A stretch of DNA of 25,163 nucleotides, taken from Bacteroidales bacterium (GTDB lineage Bacteria > Bacteroidota > Bacteroidia > Bacteroidales > Muribaculaceae). Positions 12,956-21,677 of the stretch are shown here, piece by piece. The stretch is from contig CAAFXX010000139.1 in assembly GCA_900767075.1 (NCBI GenBank), positions 1-25,163 of the forward strand. The letters run 5' to 3'. The position numbers were made by a program, and so were the translations under genes. Positions within the stretch are counted from its first letter, which is position 1. Every line of letters begins with the position of its first letter. Below the pieces are notes generated by a model, which worked only from the letters and a program-made list of their open reading frames with translations, was not told where the DNA came from and did no database searches.

Positions 12956-14122
12956 ATGGAATCCATGAAAGCTAAAATCCAGAAGATTTTTAAAGAAAGA
13001 TTCGGCAAGCCGGGCAACCTTTATGCCTCTGCCGGACGTATAAACCTCATAGGCGAGCATACGGACTACAACGGCGGATTCGTATTCCCCGGCGCGATCG
13101 ACAAGGTGATCATGACCGAAATCAAGCCCAACGGCATGGAGAAGGTCCGCGTCTTCTCGATCGACGTCGACGAATACAGCGAATTCGGGCTGAACGAGGA
13201 GGACAAGCCCGCCCAGAGCTGGGCACGCTATATCTTCGGCGTCTGCCGCGAGATCCTGAAGCGCGGCGGCAAGGTGGAATGCTTCGACGCCGTCTTCGCC
13301 GGCAACGTGCCCCTCGGAGCCGGACTGTCAAGCTCCGCGGCTCTCGAAAGCTGCTTCGCATATGCGCTCAACGACCTTTTCAACGGCAACAACATCGATA
13401 AATTCGAGCTGGCGAAGATCGGTCAGAGCACAGAGCACAACTATTGCGGCGTGAACTGCGGCATCATGGACCAGTTCGCATCGGTATTCGGACGCAAGGG
13501 CAACCTCATGCGCCTCGACTGCCGCTCGATGGAATATGAATACTTCCCCTTCAATCCGAAAGGCTACAAGCTTGTGCTTGTCGACTCGCGCGTTAAACAC
13601 GAGCTCAAGGATTCTCCCTACAATAAGCGCCGCGAAAGCTGCGAGCGCGTGGCAAAACAGCTTGGCATCGAGACCCTGCGCGACGCCACGATGGAGATGC
13701 TCGACGCCATCAAGAATGAAATCACAGCCGAGGACTATTTCCGCGCCAAATTCGTGATCGGCGAGAAACAGCGCGTGCTCGACGTCTGCGACGCCCTCAA
13801 CGCCGGCGATTACGAAACTGTAGGTAAAAAGATGTATGAGACACACCACGGCCTCTCGAAAGAATATGAGGTGAGCTGTGAGGAACTCGACTATCTCAAC
13901 GACATCGCCAAGGAGTGCGGCGTGACCGGCTCGCGCATCATGGGCGGCGGCTTCGGCGGCTGCACCATCAATCTTGTGAAGGACGACCTCCACGACGCAT
14001 TCATAAAGACAGCTGTCGAGAAATTCAACGACCGCTACGGCCACAAGCCCGTGATCTATGACGTCGTGATCAGCGACGGCGCCCACAAGATTGAAGAAGA
14101 AACCGTAACAGAAAAACTTTAA
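12956..14122 (+). CDS. galK: Galactokinase
   Basis: Galactokinase phosphorylates alpha-D-galactose to galactose 1-phosphate, the first committed step of the Leloir pathway. The 388-residue product is typical for the GHMP kinase family. The sugar-binding signature GRINLIGEHTDYNGG holds R28, E34 and D37. The ATP loop GLSSSAA is at 123-129, the catalytic Asp is D172 in CGIMDQF, and the third GHMP motif GGGFGGCTI is near the C-terminus. ATG at 12956 is used; a second at 12965 is equally possible because neither has a clear ribosome-binding site. galM overlaps the stop codon by one base, so the two enzymes are coupled. No transporter or galT lies nearby. Confidence 0.96.
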   Translation: MESMKAKIQKIFKERFGKPGNLYASAGRINLIGEHTDYNGGFVFPGAIDKVIMTEIKPNGMEKVRVFSIDVDEYSEFGLNEEDKPAQSWARYIFGVCREILKRGGKVECFDAVFAGNVPLGAGLSSSAALESCFAYALNDLFNGNNIDKFELAKIGQSTEHNYCGVNCGIMDQFASVFGRKGNLMRLDCRSMEYEYFPFNPKGYKLVLVDSRVKHELKDSPYNKRRESCERVAKQLGIETLRDATMEMLDAIKNEITAEDYFRAKFVIGEKQRVLDVCDALNAGDYETVGKKMYETHHGLSKEYEVSCEELDYLNDIAKECGVTGSRIMGGGFGGCTINLVKDDLHDAFIKTAVEKFNDRYGHKPVIYDVVISDGAHKIEEETVTEKL

Positions 14123-15168
14123 TGAAAATCACAAGCAAGAAATGTCCCTCGCCCAAAGGCGAAATCACCGTATACACATTGGAGAACGACAAGGGCGCCA
14201 AGGTTGAGCTTTCGACACTCGGAGCCGGCATCGTAGGCGTCAGCGTCCCCGACATCGATGGGAACCTGCAGAACGTGGCGCTCGGATATGCCAATCCTGC
14301 CGACTACATAGCCGACGGCCCCTGCGCCGGCAAATGCCCCGGCCGTTACGCCAACCGCATCGCCAAGGGTCATCTCGAGGTGGACGGCAAGACCTATCAG
14401 CTCGCCGTCAACAACGGCCCCAACGCGCTCCACGGCGGTCCCGAAGGCTTCCAGAACAGAATCTGGGAAGCACAGGAGCTCCCCGACGGCGTACGTTTCA
14501 CCTACAACGCCGCCGACGGCGAAGAGCATTATCCCGGCAACCTGACGGTGACGGCGACATACACCTGGAGCGACGACAACGTCCTTACGCTCCGCTTCCA
14601 CGCCGAAAGCGACCGCGACACCGTGATCAACATGACCAACCACGCCTACTGGAACCTCGACGGCGCCGACTCCGGCAGCGTGCTGAAGCAAACAATGCGT
14701 ATCGCCGCCGCAAAATGGCTCCCCACCGACGCCACCCAGATTCCGACCGGCGAGCTTGCCGACGTGGCAGGCACACCGATGGACTTCACCGCCATGAAAG
14801 AGATCGGACGCGACATCGACGCCGATTTCGAGGCACTTCGGATCGGCAAAGGCTACGACCATTGCTGGGTTATCGACGGCTGGCAGCCCGGACGCATGAT
14901 CGAGAACGCCGTTGAATTACGCAGCGCCAGGAGCGGACGCGTGCTCCGCGTGAGCAGCGACCAGCCCGGCGTGCAGATATACACCGGCAACTGGCTCGCC
15001 GGATGCCCCGACAACCGCCTCGGTCACTCCTATTCAGACTACGACGGCGTGGCGATAGAGATGCAGGGCTTCCCCGACGCCCCCAACAAACCCGGATTCC
15101 CCTCGCAGCTGCTTCGCGCCGGCGACAGCTACGACCGCGAGATCCGTTTCGCCTTCTCAGCCGAGTAG
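14122..15168 (+). CDS. galM: Aldose 1-epimerase (galactose mutarotase)
   Basis: This enzyme interconverts beta- and alpha-galactose and so feeds galactokinase with its alpha substrate. The 348-residue length is normal. Visible active-site parts are H104 in NGPNALHGG, the catalytic acid H174 in NMTNHAYWNL and the catalytic base E313 in VAIEMQGFPDAPN. The family strand motif GRYANRI is also present. There is no signal peptide, so it acts in the cytosol; many Bacteroidota also carry exported paralogues. Its ATG shares one base with the galK stop (TAATG), and a strong terminator follows 20 bases after its own stop. Confidence 0.95.
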   Translation: MKITSKKCPSPKGEITVYTLENDKGAKVELSTLGAGIVGVSVPDIDGNLQNVALGYANPADYIADGPCAGKCPGRYANRIAKGHLEVDGKTYQLAVNNGPNALHGGPEGFQNRIWEAQELPDGVRFTYNAADGEEHYPGNLTVTATYTWSDDNVLTLRFHAESDRDTVINMTNHAYWNLDGADSGSVLKQTMRIAAAKWLPTDATQIPTGELADVAGTPMDFTAMKEIGRDIDADFEALRIGKGYDHCWVIDGWQPGRMIENAVELRSARSGRVLRVSSDQPGVQIYTGNWLAGCPDNRLGHSYSDYDGVAIEMQGFPDAPNKPGFPSQLLRAGDSYDREIRFAFSAE

Positions 15169-15188
15169 GCCTCAACCCATAGATATAA

Positions 15189-15250
15189 AATATCCGGGAA
15201 ACTGTCTGAAATCATCCATATTTCAACAGTTTCCCGGATATTAGCTTTTT
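15189..15250. terminator. Strong bidirectional terminator between galM and the retropepsin-like gene
   Basis: AATATCCGGGAAACTGT (15189-15205) pairs perfectly over 17 bp with 15226-15242. After one bulged base the stem continues six more pairs (TGAAAT/ATTTCA). TTTTT follows at 15246-15250 on the plus strand and TTTTATAT on the minus strand, so both convergent genes can use it. Confidence 0.93.
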
Positions 15251-15285
15251 ATCCACCCCGATTCTTCAGGAATCCCCCTGCGGCG

Positions 15286-15681
15286 TCATGAGCGCAATTC
15301 GTTATTGGTAAAATCAAGGGTAAAACCATACTGCGACAGGAACTCCACTCCGAGGGCTCCGTCGATCTGCATTCCCGTAAGTATCTTCACATTGTTCATC
15401 ACGTCCGTCCCCTCGAGCACGCCGAACTCGCCGCGGTAGCTCTCGCCGCCGATCATGATGGGACCTTCAACCATAAATATTTTCTGAGGGTCTCCAACCA
15501 TGCCCAGAAGGAAATCCTGCTTGTCGAGAGACTTGAAACGGGGCTTCAGACGCTTGTACGCATCATTGAGCAGAACGCTGTAACTGGCGCCGGTGTCTAT
15601 CAGAAAGCACAGGTCGTTGTCATCGGTGGTCACCAAGGGCATGCCGAGTCGACGAATCCATTTATCGAATGATATTTTCAT
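15286..15681 (-). CDS. Small retropepsin-like aspartic protease
   Basis: The 131-residue product has the single-lobe clan AA fold pattern: the catalytic motif LIDTGAS with D29, followed by hydrophobic strands, a flap-like region near VEGPIMIGGESYRG and the second signature GALGVEFLSQYGFTLDF, where a hydrophobic-hydrophobic-Gly type motif is expected. A single lobe means it must form a dimer to be active. There is no signal peptide or anchor, so it is probably cytosolic. It is monocistronic and convergent with galM. Close relatives are annotated as aspartyl protease family proteins without a known substrate; a non-proteolytic role is possible. Confidence 0.85.
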   Translation of the reverse strand: MKISFDKWIRRLGMPLVTTDDNDLCFLIDTGASYSVLLNDAYKRLKPRFKSLDKQDFLLGMVGDPQKIFMVEGPIMIGGESYRGEFGVLEGTDVMNNVKILTGMQIDGALGVEFLSQYGFTLDFTNNELRS

Positions 15682-15835
15682 AGCCGTGAAATTTAAAGCG
15701 CATGTATGGAATCCTGATTAAGGTTCGGAATCCCAACTATTCAATGGCAGGCATATCGTGCATGCACGTGCTAAAAGCAAATGGCGGTATTCAGGTTTAT
15801 TTACTTTTAGTCACTTCTTCTATTTATTAAACAAC

Positions 15836-15843
15836 CAAAGGTA
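15836..15843 (-). promoter_or_regulatory. Candidate -7 element for the retropepsin-like gene
   Basis: The minus strand reads TACCTTTG, fitting TAnnTTTG, about 155 bases upstream of the start. No proper -33 box is seen. Confidence 0.3.
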
Positions 15844-15870
15844 ATCAAAATAAATGATAAAAAGCGGTTT

Positions 15871-15905
15871 TTTGTTAAAAAAAAGAATAATTATAGCTAA
15901 CTTTG
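15871..15905 (+). promoter_or_regulatory. Promoter for the DUF2723 gene
   Basis: TTTG (15871-15874) and TAACTTTG (15898-15905) are 23 bases apart, slightly longer than the usual spacing. The same TAACTTTGCA core occurs before the nadK operon. The leader to the ATG at 15968 would be about 55 bases. Confidence 0.55.
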
Positions 15906-15967
15906 CAGTTTGAAACCGGAAAACGCGATATTGCCTTGCGCTGAGCGTAACTTACCGACCTCTGAGA

Positions 15968-18900
15968 ATGATTACCAGAAAATACAATCTTATCAACAAC
16001 GTGACAGGCTGGATTGTCTTCGCAATCGCCCTCGTCACCTATTGGCTCACCCTCGAGCCGACCGCATCCTACTGGGACTGCGGCGAGTTCATTATCCAGG
16101 CCGACAAGCTTGAAGTGGGACACCCGCCGGGCAACCCCATCTTCATGCTCACCGCGCGCTTTTTCTCTAATTTCGCAACCGACGCCGGCAGCATTTCCGT
16201 AATGGTCAACGCCATGAGCGGCCTGCTCTCGGCACTGACCATCCTGCTGTTGTTCTGGACGATCACCCATCTTGTGCGCCGTCTCACCGTGAGCGACCGC
16301 CGCACGACCGAGCTCTCAACAGCCAAATACCTCGTGATCATGGGGTCGGGCGTTGTCGGGGCACTGGCATACTGCTGGAGCGACACCTTCTGGTTTTCGG
16401 CAGTCGAGGGAGAGGTCTATGCGTTCTCGTCATTCTGTACCGCCCTGGTATTCTGGCTAATCCTAAAATGGGAGAACAGGGCTGACGCCCCGCATTCCGA
16501 CCGTTACCTCATACTCATAGCTTACATAATAGGCGTAAGCATCGCGGTCCATCTGCTCAACCTCCTCTGTATACCGGCTATCGTCCTTGTGTTCGCCTAC
16601 CGCAAATACAAGGACATGAACCTCACCAAGTCGCTGCTCGCGCTGCTTCTCAGCTTCGTGATGGTGGCGCTCGTGCTCTTTGGTCTTGTGCCGGGATTCA
16701 TCAAGATGGCACAGCGTTTCGAACTACTTTTCGTGAACGGCTTCCATATGAGCTTCAACTCCGGAGCGCTCATCTACGCGATCGTGGTCTGCGTGCTCTT
16801 CCTGTGGGCCATCTATGAGCTGCGCCGTCAGAAATCGGCGATGGCTATCCGCATAAGCTTCCTTCTCGCAGTCACGATCAGCGGCATGCTCTTCATGGGC
16901 TCAGGCTGGTGGCTCGGATGGATCCTCACCGCAGTTCTCGCGGCATGGCTTTTCTCGAAATACAGCCGTCCCCTTCCCGTCCGCACGCTCAACGTGATCA
17001 TGTGGAGCATCGGCGTGATATTCGTGGGTTACTCCAGCTACGCGCTGATTCTCATCCGCTCGAGCGCCGACACGCCCATGAACCAGAACTCGCCTGACAA
17101 CGTGTTCGACCTCGCCACTTACCTCAACCGCGAGCAATACGGCGAGACCCCCCTCCTCTACGGCGAGACACTCTATTCCTCCGCCCAGAAGGAACTGCTC
17201 GGATATCAGACCGATACCGTCAGCATGACCGAGGACGGACAGCCCGTCGTGGTCAATTATCCCGTTTACGGACAGAGCGTCGACAAGGGCAAGCCGCTAT
17301 ATGCCAAAGGTGTGGCTGGAGCCGAGCCTTCATCGGAATATGACTTCCTGTCGCAGGGCGAGATCGCTTCCAATAAAAAGCTTATCGACCGAGGCGGCGA
17401 CTATTACGTGAAGACCGACTATAAGTCGGAGGTCAAGATGAACCCCGAGCTCAACATGCTCTTCCCGCGCATCTACAGCCGCATGCACCGCGACCAGTAT
17501 AAGACATGGGTCACGCTCGACACCGTGCCCTCGAACCTCAAGGAACTCGAGGCAGTCGACAAGGAATCAGGCAACTCGATACCCGAATATGACGTCAACG
17601 GTCAGCCGACCGTCAATCCATACACCAACCAGGTGGTATTCCCGCAGAAGATCGGCTACCGCCCCACATATGCCCAGAACCTGGCTTATTTCTTCAACTA
17701 CCAGCTCACGCATATGTACCTCCGCTACTTCATGTGGAACTTCGCCGGCAGGCAGAACGACGTCCTCAACCAGCAGGGCGAGCTTGACGCCGGCAACTGG
17801 ATTTCAGGCATACCATTCATCGACAATGCCCGTCTGGGCGACCAGAGCCTGCTGCCCGACGACTTAGGAAAGAACAACCAGGGACACAACGTATATTACA
17901 TGCTGCCGCTCATCCTCGGCATCATCGGTCTGCTCTGGCAGGCATTCGCCGGCGAGCGAGGCATCGAGCAGTTCTGGGTGGTGTTCTTCCTCTTCTTCAT
18001 GACCGGAATCGCGATCGTGCTCTACCTCAACCAGCCGCCTTCACAGCCCCGTGAACGCGACTATGCGTTCGCCGGTTCCTTCTACGCCTTTGCGATATGG
18101 ATAGGCATGGGCGTGGCGGGACTCTGGCGCGTTGTCCGCTGGATACTCCAGCCCAAGGTCAAGGCCGACGCAGCCTCCATGAAGGCCGAGGCCAAGCCTG
18201 AGGATGCAGAGAAAGCCAACAGCGGCTATGCCGGCTCCGACAACAAGGGCAACACCACCGACCCGAAACGCGACCGCCCGACTTCGCTCTACGCCGCCAT
18301 CGTGGCGTGCATCATCGGCATCGCGATACCTATCCAGATGGTGTCGCAGACGTGGGACGACCACGACCGTTCCGGCCGTTACGCCGCCCGAGACTTCGCG
18401 ATCAACTATCTGGAAAGCCTCGAGCCCAATGCAATAGTATTCTGCAACGGCGACAACGATACCTTCCCGCTGTGGTATGCCCAGGAGGTTGAGGGAGTGC
18501 GTCCCGACGTCAAGATCGTCAACCTCAGCTACCTTGCTTCCGACTGGTACGCCAACCAGCAGCGCAAGCAGAGCTATGAGGCAGCTCCCGTGAAGTTCAC
18601 GGCGCAGCCTTCCGATTATGCTTACGGACAGCTCGACGTAACGCTGCCCGGACGCGAGACGGCGCCCGCCGACCTTATGACTAGCCTCAAGCTCATATAT
18701 TCCGGCAAATCGACCGACGATTATTCCGGCTATAATGTCTTCCCCAGCTCCGTAGTGACCATTCCCGTCGACAAGCAGGCCGTGGTGAAGCGCGGTCTCG
18801 TTGCCGCCAAGGATTCCGCCGATATCGTCGACGAGATTGTGATCGACCTCGGCAACGCTCCTTCGGTCCGCTCACACGGATATGTGACCCTCTCGGAGCT

Positions 18901-19948
18901 GCTGATGCTCGACATCATAGCCACCAACGCCGCCGAAGGCTGGCCGCGTCCCATCTACTGGTGCTCGTCGGTAGGCTCTGAATACCATCTCGGACTTACG
19001 AACTATCTGAAGTCGACGGGCATGACCCATCAGCTTCTCCCGACATACCAGGAGGATCTGCCCACACGCACCGACCGCGCATATGACGTAATCACGAAGA
19101 AATACCGCTGGGGCGGCGCCGACAAGGCCACCGCCGACAAGCGTCCCTATTTCGACGAGACCGCTCGCCGCATGCTTACCGCCACCCGCATCTCGATGGT
19201 AGACCTCGCAGGCGGACTCATCAGCGACGGCGACAAGCTGCGCGAGGCAGGCGACGAGAAGGGTGCACAGCGTGAATACCGCAAGGCTCTCGAAGTGCTC
19301 GACAAACTCGACAAGAACCTCTCGGAGGCAACGGCTCGCTACTCCATGAACGTCGTCATACCGATGCCCGACTATTACGGTCAACTCGGTGAACGCCTTG
19401 GCGACAAGAAACTCACGGCAAAGGCTGTGGAGATGCTTTGGAGCCAGATGAACCGCATGATACAGTATGCCCGTTACAACCGCGAGATGTCGATGACGTT
19501 CGGAGGGGCTCCCTCCATGACGGCGGAATCGCGTCTGATGCCTTATCAGTTCCACCATCTTATCGAGCTTTACGAGAAGTATGGCGGCGACAGCAAGAAG
19601 ACCGACGACCTTCTGCGGCGCAACGGTTTCACGCGCGATGAACTGAAGCAGTATTACAACTATGCCTATGGCAACAACGGTCAGGAGGACCAGGGCTACA
19701 CGGTCGACGAATATCTGACCGAGCTCAACAATATGGCAAAGATAGTCAACCAGCTCGCAGCCCTCTCGCCCGAGGAATATGCCGCAAGAAGCATGGAAGA
19801 GAAGTCGTATGACTCGGTTTACTATCAGGTCGTGCAGAATCTGCTCCAGTCCGGAATAACCGCCGAGGATATGAACAGGTATCCCGACGTCGCCAAGGTC
19901 GATCTGGGCCGCAGCAAGCGTCTCTTCGAACAATCTTCGCATAAATGA
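15968..19948 (+). CDS. DUF2723 polytopic membrane protein, GT-C glycosyltransferase-like
   Basis: This 1326-residue protein has about ten or more membrane helices in its first 760 residues and a long soluble C-terminal part. The N-terminal helix (about 12-32) leads into an extracytoplasmic loop with YWDCGEF, where D37 and E40 are candidates for the catalytic acidic residues typical of GT-C enzymes, and GHPPGNP (51-57). A later loop carries QPPSQPRERDYAF. A hydrophilic Lys/Asp/Asn-rich linker (about 735-765) precedes another membrane helix and the soluble domain, whose end has TPR-like helices. The human DUF2723 protein TMEM260 is a protein O-mannosyltransferase, so protein glycosylation is a fair inference; the bacterial substrate is not known. 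It is followed 35 bases later by a NodB-type deacetylase. Confidence 0.9.
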   Translation: MITRKYNLINNVTGWIVFAIALVTYWLTLEPTASYWDCGEFIIQADKLEVGHPPGNPIFMLTARFFSNFATDAGSISVMVNAMSGLLSALTILLLFWTITHLVRRLTVSDRRTTELSTAKYLVIMGSGVVGALAYCWSDTFWFSAVEGEVYAFSSFCTALVFWLILKWENRADAPHSDRYLILIAYIIGVSIAVHLLNLLCIPAIVLVFAYRKYKDMNLTKSLLALLLSFVMVALVLFGLVPGFIKMAQRFELLFVNGFHMSFNSGALIYAIVVCVLFLWAIYELRRQKSAMAIRISFLLAVTISGMLFMGSGWWLGWILTAVLAAWLFSKYSRPLPVRTLNVIMWSIGVIFVGYSSYALILIRSSADTPMNQNSPDNVFDLATYLNREQYGETPLLYGETLYSSAQKELLGYQTDTVSMTEDGQPVVVNYPVYGQSVDKGKPLYAKGVAGAEPSSEYDFLSQGEIASNKKLIDRGGDYYVKTDYKSEVKMNPELNMLFPRIYSRMHRDQYKTWVTLDTVPSNLKELEAVDKESGNSIPEYDVNGQPTVNPYTNQVVFPQKIGYRPTYAQNLAYFFNYQLTHMYLRYFMWNFAGRQNDVLNQQGELDAGNWISGIPFIDNARLGDQSLLPDDLGKNNQGHNVYYMLPLILGIIGLLWQAFAGERGIEQFWVVFFLFFMTGIAIVLYLNQPPSQPRERDYAFAGSFYAFAIWIGMGVAGLWRVVRWILQPKVKADAASMKAEAKPEDAEKANSGYAGSDNKGNTTDPKRDRPTSLYAAIVACIIGIAIPIQMVSQTWDDHDRSGRYAARDFAINYLESLEPNAIVFCNGDNDTFPLWYAQEVEGVRPDVKIVNLSYLASDWYANQQRKQSYEAAPVKFTAQPSDYAYGQLDVTLPGRETAPADLMTSLKLIYSGKSTDDYSGYNVFPSSVVTIPVDKQAVVKRGLVAAKDSADIVDEIVIDLGNAPSVRSHGYVTLSELLMLDIIATNAAEGWPRPIYWCSSVGSEYHLGLTNYLKSTGMTHQLLPTYQEDLPTRTDRAYDVITKKYRWGGADKATADKRPYFDETARRMLTATRISMVDLAGGLISDGDKLREAGDEKGAQREYRKALEVLDKLDKNLSEATARYSMNVVIPMPDYYGQLGERLGDKKLTAKAVEMLWSQMNRMIQYARYNREMSMTFGGAPSMTAESRLMPYQFHHLIELYEKYGGDSKKTDDLLRRNGFTRDELKQYYNYAYGNNGQEDQGYTVDEYLTELNNMAKIVNQLAALSPEEYAARSMEEKSYDSVYYQVVQNLLQSGITAEDMNRYPDVAKVDLGRSKRLFEQSSHK

Positions 19949-19983
19949 CATTGTCCCTTTAAAGAATTGTCAGAAAAATAGAG

Positions 19984-20604
19984 ATGCTGATCGAGCAACC
20001 GCCAAAGCTGTTCCGGATGACCATCCCCGAAGGTCTCTTCAGGGTGGATCATGAAGATGAAGGGGAGGAAAAGCGCGTCTACCTCACCTTCGACGACGGT
20101 CCGATTCCGGAAGTCACCCCATGGGTGCTCGACACGCTCGACCGCTACGGCATAAAGGCGACATTCTTCATGGTGGGCGACAACGGTCGCCGGCATCCGG
20201 AACTTGTAGAGGAGGTGCGCCGCCGCGGACACCGCATAGGGAATCATACGATGCACCACCTGCAGGGAGCCAAATGCCTCACGTCGACCTATCTCGCCGA
20301 TGTGGCGGAGGCTCAGAAATACCTGCACGCCGATCTGTTCAGACCGCCGCACGGATGGCTGCGCCGCCGTCAGGCAAAGGCACTGTCGCACGATTTCAAA
20401 ATCGTGATGTACGATCTTGTGACCCGCGACTACAGCAAGAAGCTAACTTCGGCGCAAGTGGTCGACAACGTGAAGCGCTATGCCCGTCCCGGCGCGATAA
20501 TCGTGTTCCACGATTCCCTGAAAAGCCTTCCGAGGCTTCGAGAGGCGCTTGTGGAATCAATAGAATGGCTCATCGCGCAGGGCTATTCGTTCGGGCTGCT
20601 CTGA
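19984..20604 (+). CDS. NodB-type polysaccharide deacetylase
   Basis: This 206-residue protein is essentially one NodB domain, a metal-dependent carbohydrate esterase 4 fold that removes N- or O-acetyl groups from sugars. Motifs in order: TFDDGP (D37 catalytic base, D38 metal), GNHTMHH (metal ligands H88 and H92), RPPHG at 120-124, and IVFHDS near the end with the last catalytic His. No signal peptide or transmembrane helix is visible, which is unusual for an enzyme expected to act on envelope glycans, so the substrate may be cytosolic or lipid-linked at the inner face. It lies 35 bases after the DUF2723 gene and is probably co-transcribed. Confidence 0.93.
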   Translation: MLIEQPPKLFRMTIPEGLFRVDHEDEGEEKRVYLTFDDGPIPEVTPWVLDTLDRYGIKATFFMVGDNGRRHPELVEEVRRRGHRIGNHTMHHLQGAKCLTSTYLADVAEAQKYLHADLFRPPHGWLRRRQAKALSHDFKIVMYDLVTRDYSKKLTSAQVVDNVKRYARPGAIIVFHDSLKSLPRLREALVESIEWLIAQGYSFGLL

Positions 20605-20672
20605 ACGCACAAGCCCCGCTGACGGAAAACAGCTGCACCTGATTTATTTAGAAATATATATATTAATATAAT

Positions 20673-21677
20673 ATGCGTAAGGTACTCATTGTCGGAGCCG
20701 GAGGTTTCACCGGCGGATTCATAGTGGAGGAAGCGCTCCGCCGGGGATATGAGGTATGGGCGGGAATCCGCGCATCCACCTCGCGCAAATGGCTTTCCGA
20801 CCCGCGGCTGAAATTCGTCGTGTTCAATTTCGAAGAACCCGCGTCGCTCGCCGACACCATGCGCTCCGCCCTTCCCGAAGGTGAACGCTGGGAGTGGATC
20901 GTCTATAATCTCGGAGCCACCAAGGTGACGAGCTACGCTGATTTCAACCGCATAAATTACGAATACCTGCGCTATTTCACAGAATCGCTGAAAGAAGCCG
21001 ACATGGTGCCGGAGAAATTCCTCTACATCAGCTCCCTGTCGGCGATGGGGCCCGGCGACGAGAAGGACTACACCCCCTATACGGAATCGATGACCCCGGT
21101 GCCCAACACTCGCTACGGAGCCTCGAAACTGAAAGCGGAGATGCAGCTGACCATGTCGGGCATCCCCTTCATCATATTCCGCCCAACCGGCATCTACGGA
21201 CCCCGCGACCATGACTATTTCCTCATGTTCAAGAGCATCGAGAAAGGATTCGATTTCTCGGTGGGATTCCGCCGTCAGATACTCTCGTTCCTTTATGTAG
21301 AAGATCTGGCGCGTGCGGTCTTCGACGCCCTTGAAAAAGCGCCCGCAGGCGAGACATATATCCTTTCCGAGCCGCGTTCCTATTCCCAAAAGGAATTCCG
21401 GAGCATGTCGGCGCGCGAGCTGGGCAAGAAATTTGTGCTGCCCGTCAGAATGCCACTGTGGGGAGTGAAGGCAGTCTCATGGGTAGCCGAGAAATGGGGC
21501 GTGGCGCGCATGAAGCCCTCCACACTCAACAGCGACAAATACCGCATCATGAAGCAGCGCAACTGGAAGACCGACATCTCCAAGGCGCGCCATGATTTCG
21601 GATTCAATCCCACGGTATCGCTTCAAGAGGGAGTCAAACGCAGTATTGAATGGTATAAAACATCGAATTGGCTATGA
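20673..21677 (+). CDS. NAD-dependent epimerase/dehydratase-family protein (extended/atypical SDR)
   Basis: The 334-residue product starts with a Rossmann glycine-rich loop GAGGFTGG (8-15). The catalytic pair YGASK has Y148 and K152, preceded by a YISSLSAMG strand that carries the partner Ser. IIFRPTGIYGPRD follows, as in sugar-nucleotide epimerases. The C-terminal half has a helical substrate domain ending in NPTVSLQEGVKRSIEWY, the usual end of this family. It could act on a nucleotide sugar or a small carbonyl compound; the substrate cannot be read from sequence. It overlaps the next gene by four bases and lies 68 bases after the deacetylase. Confidence 0.88.
   Translation: MRKVLIVGAGGFTGGFIVEEALRRGYEVWAGIRASTSRKWLSDPRLKFVVFNFEEPASLADTMRSALPEGERWEWIVYNLGATKVTSYADFNRINYEYLRYFTESLKEADMVPEKFLYISSLSAMGPGDEKDYTPYTESMTPVPNTRYGASKLKAEMQLTMSGIPFIIFRPTGIYGPRDHDYFLMFKSIEKGFDFSVGFRRQILSFLYVEDLARAVFDALEKAPAGETYILSEPRSYSQKEFRSMSARELGKKFVLPVRMPLWGVKAVSWVAEKWGVARMKPSTLNSDKYRIMKQRNWKTDISKARHDFGFNPTVSLQEGVKRSIEWYKTSNWL

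Noticed and set aside
18872..19951. A 359-codon open frame antisense to the DUF2723 C-terminal region
   Set aside because: The plus-strand frame is a continuous 1326-codon gene with clear membrane and soluble parts; the antisense frame shows no domain and no promoter.
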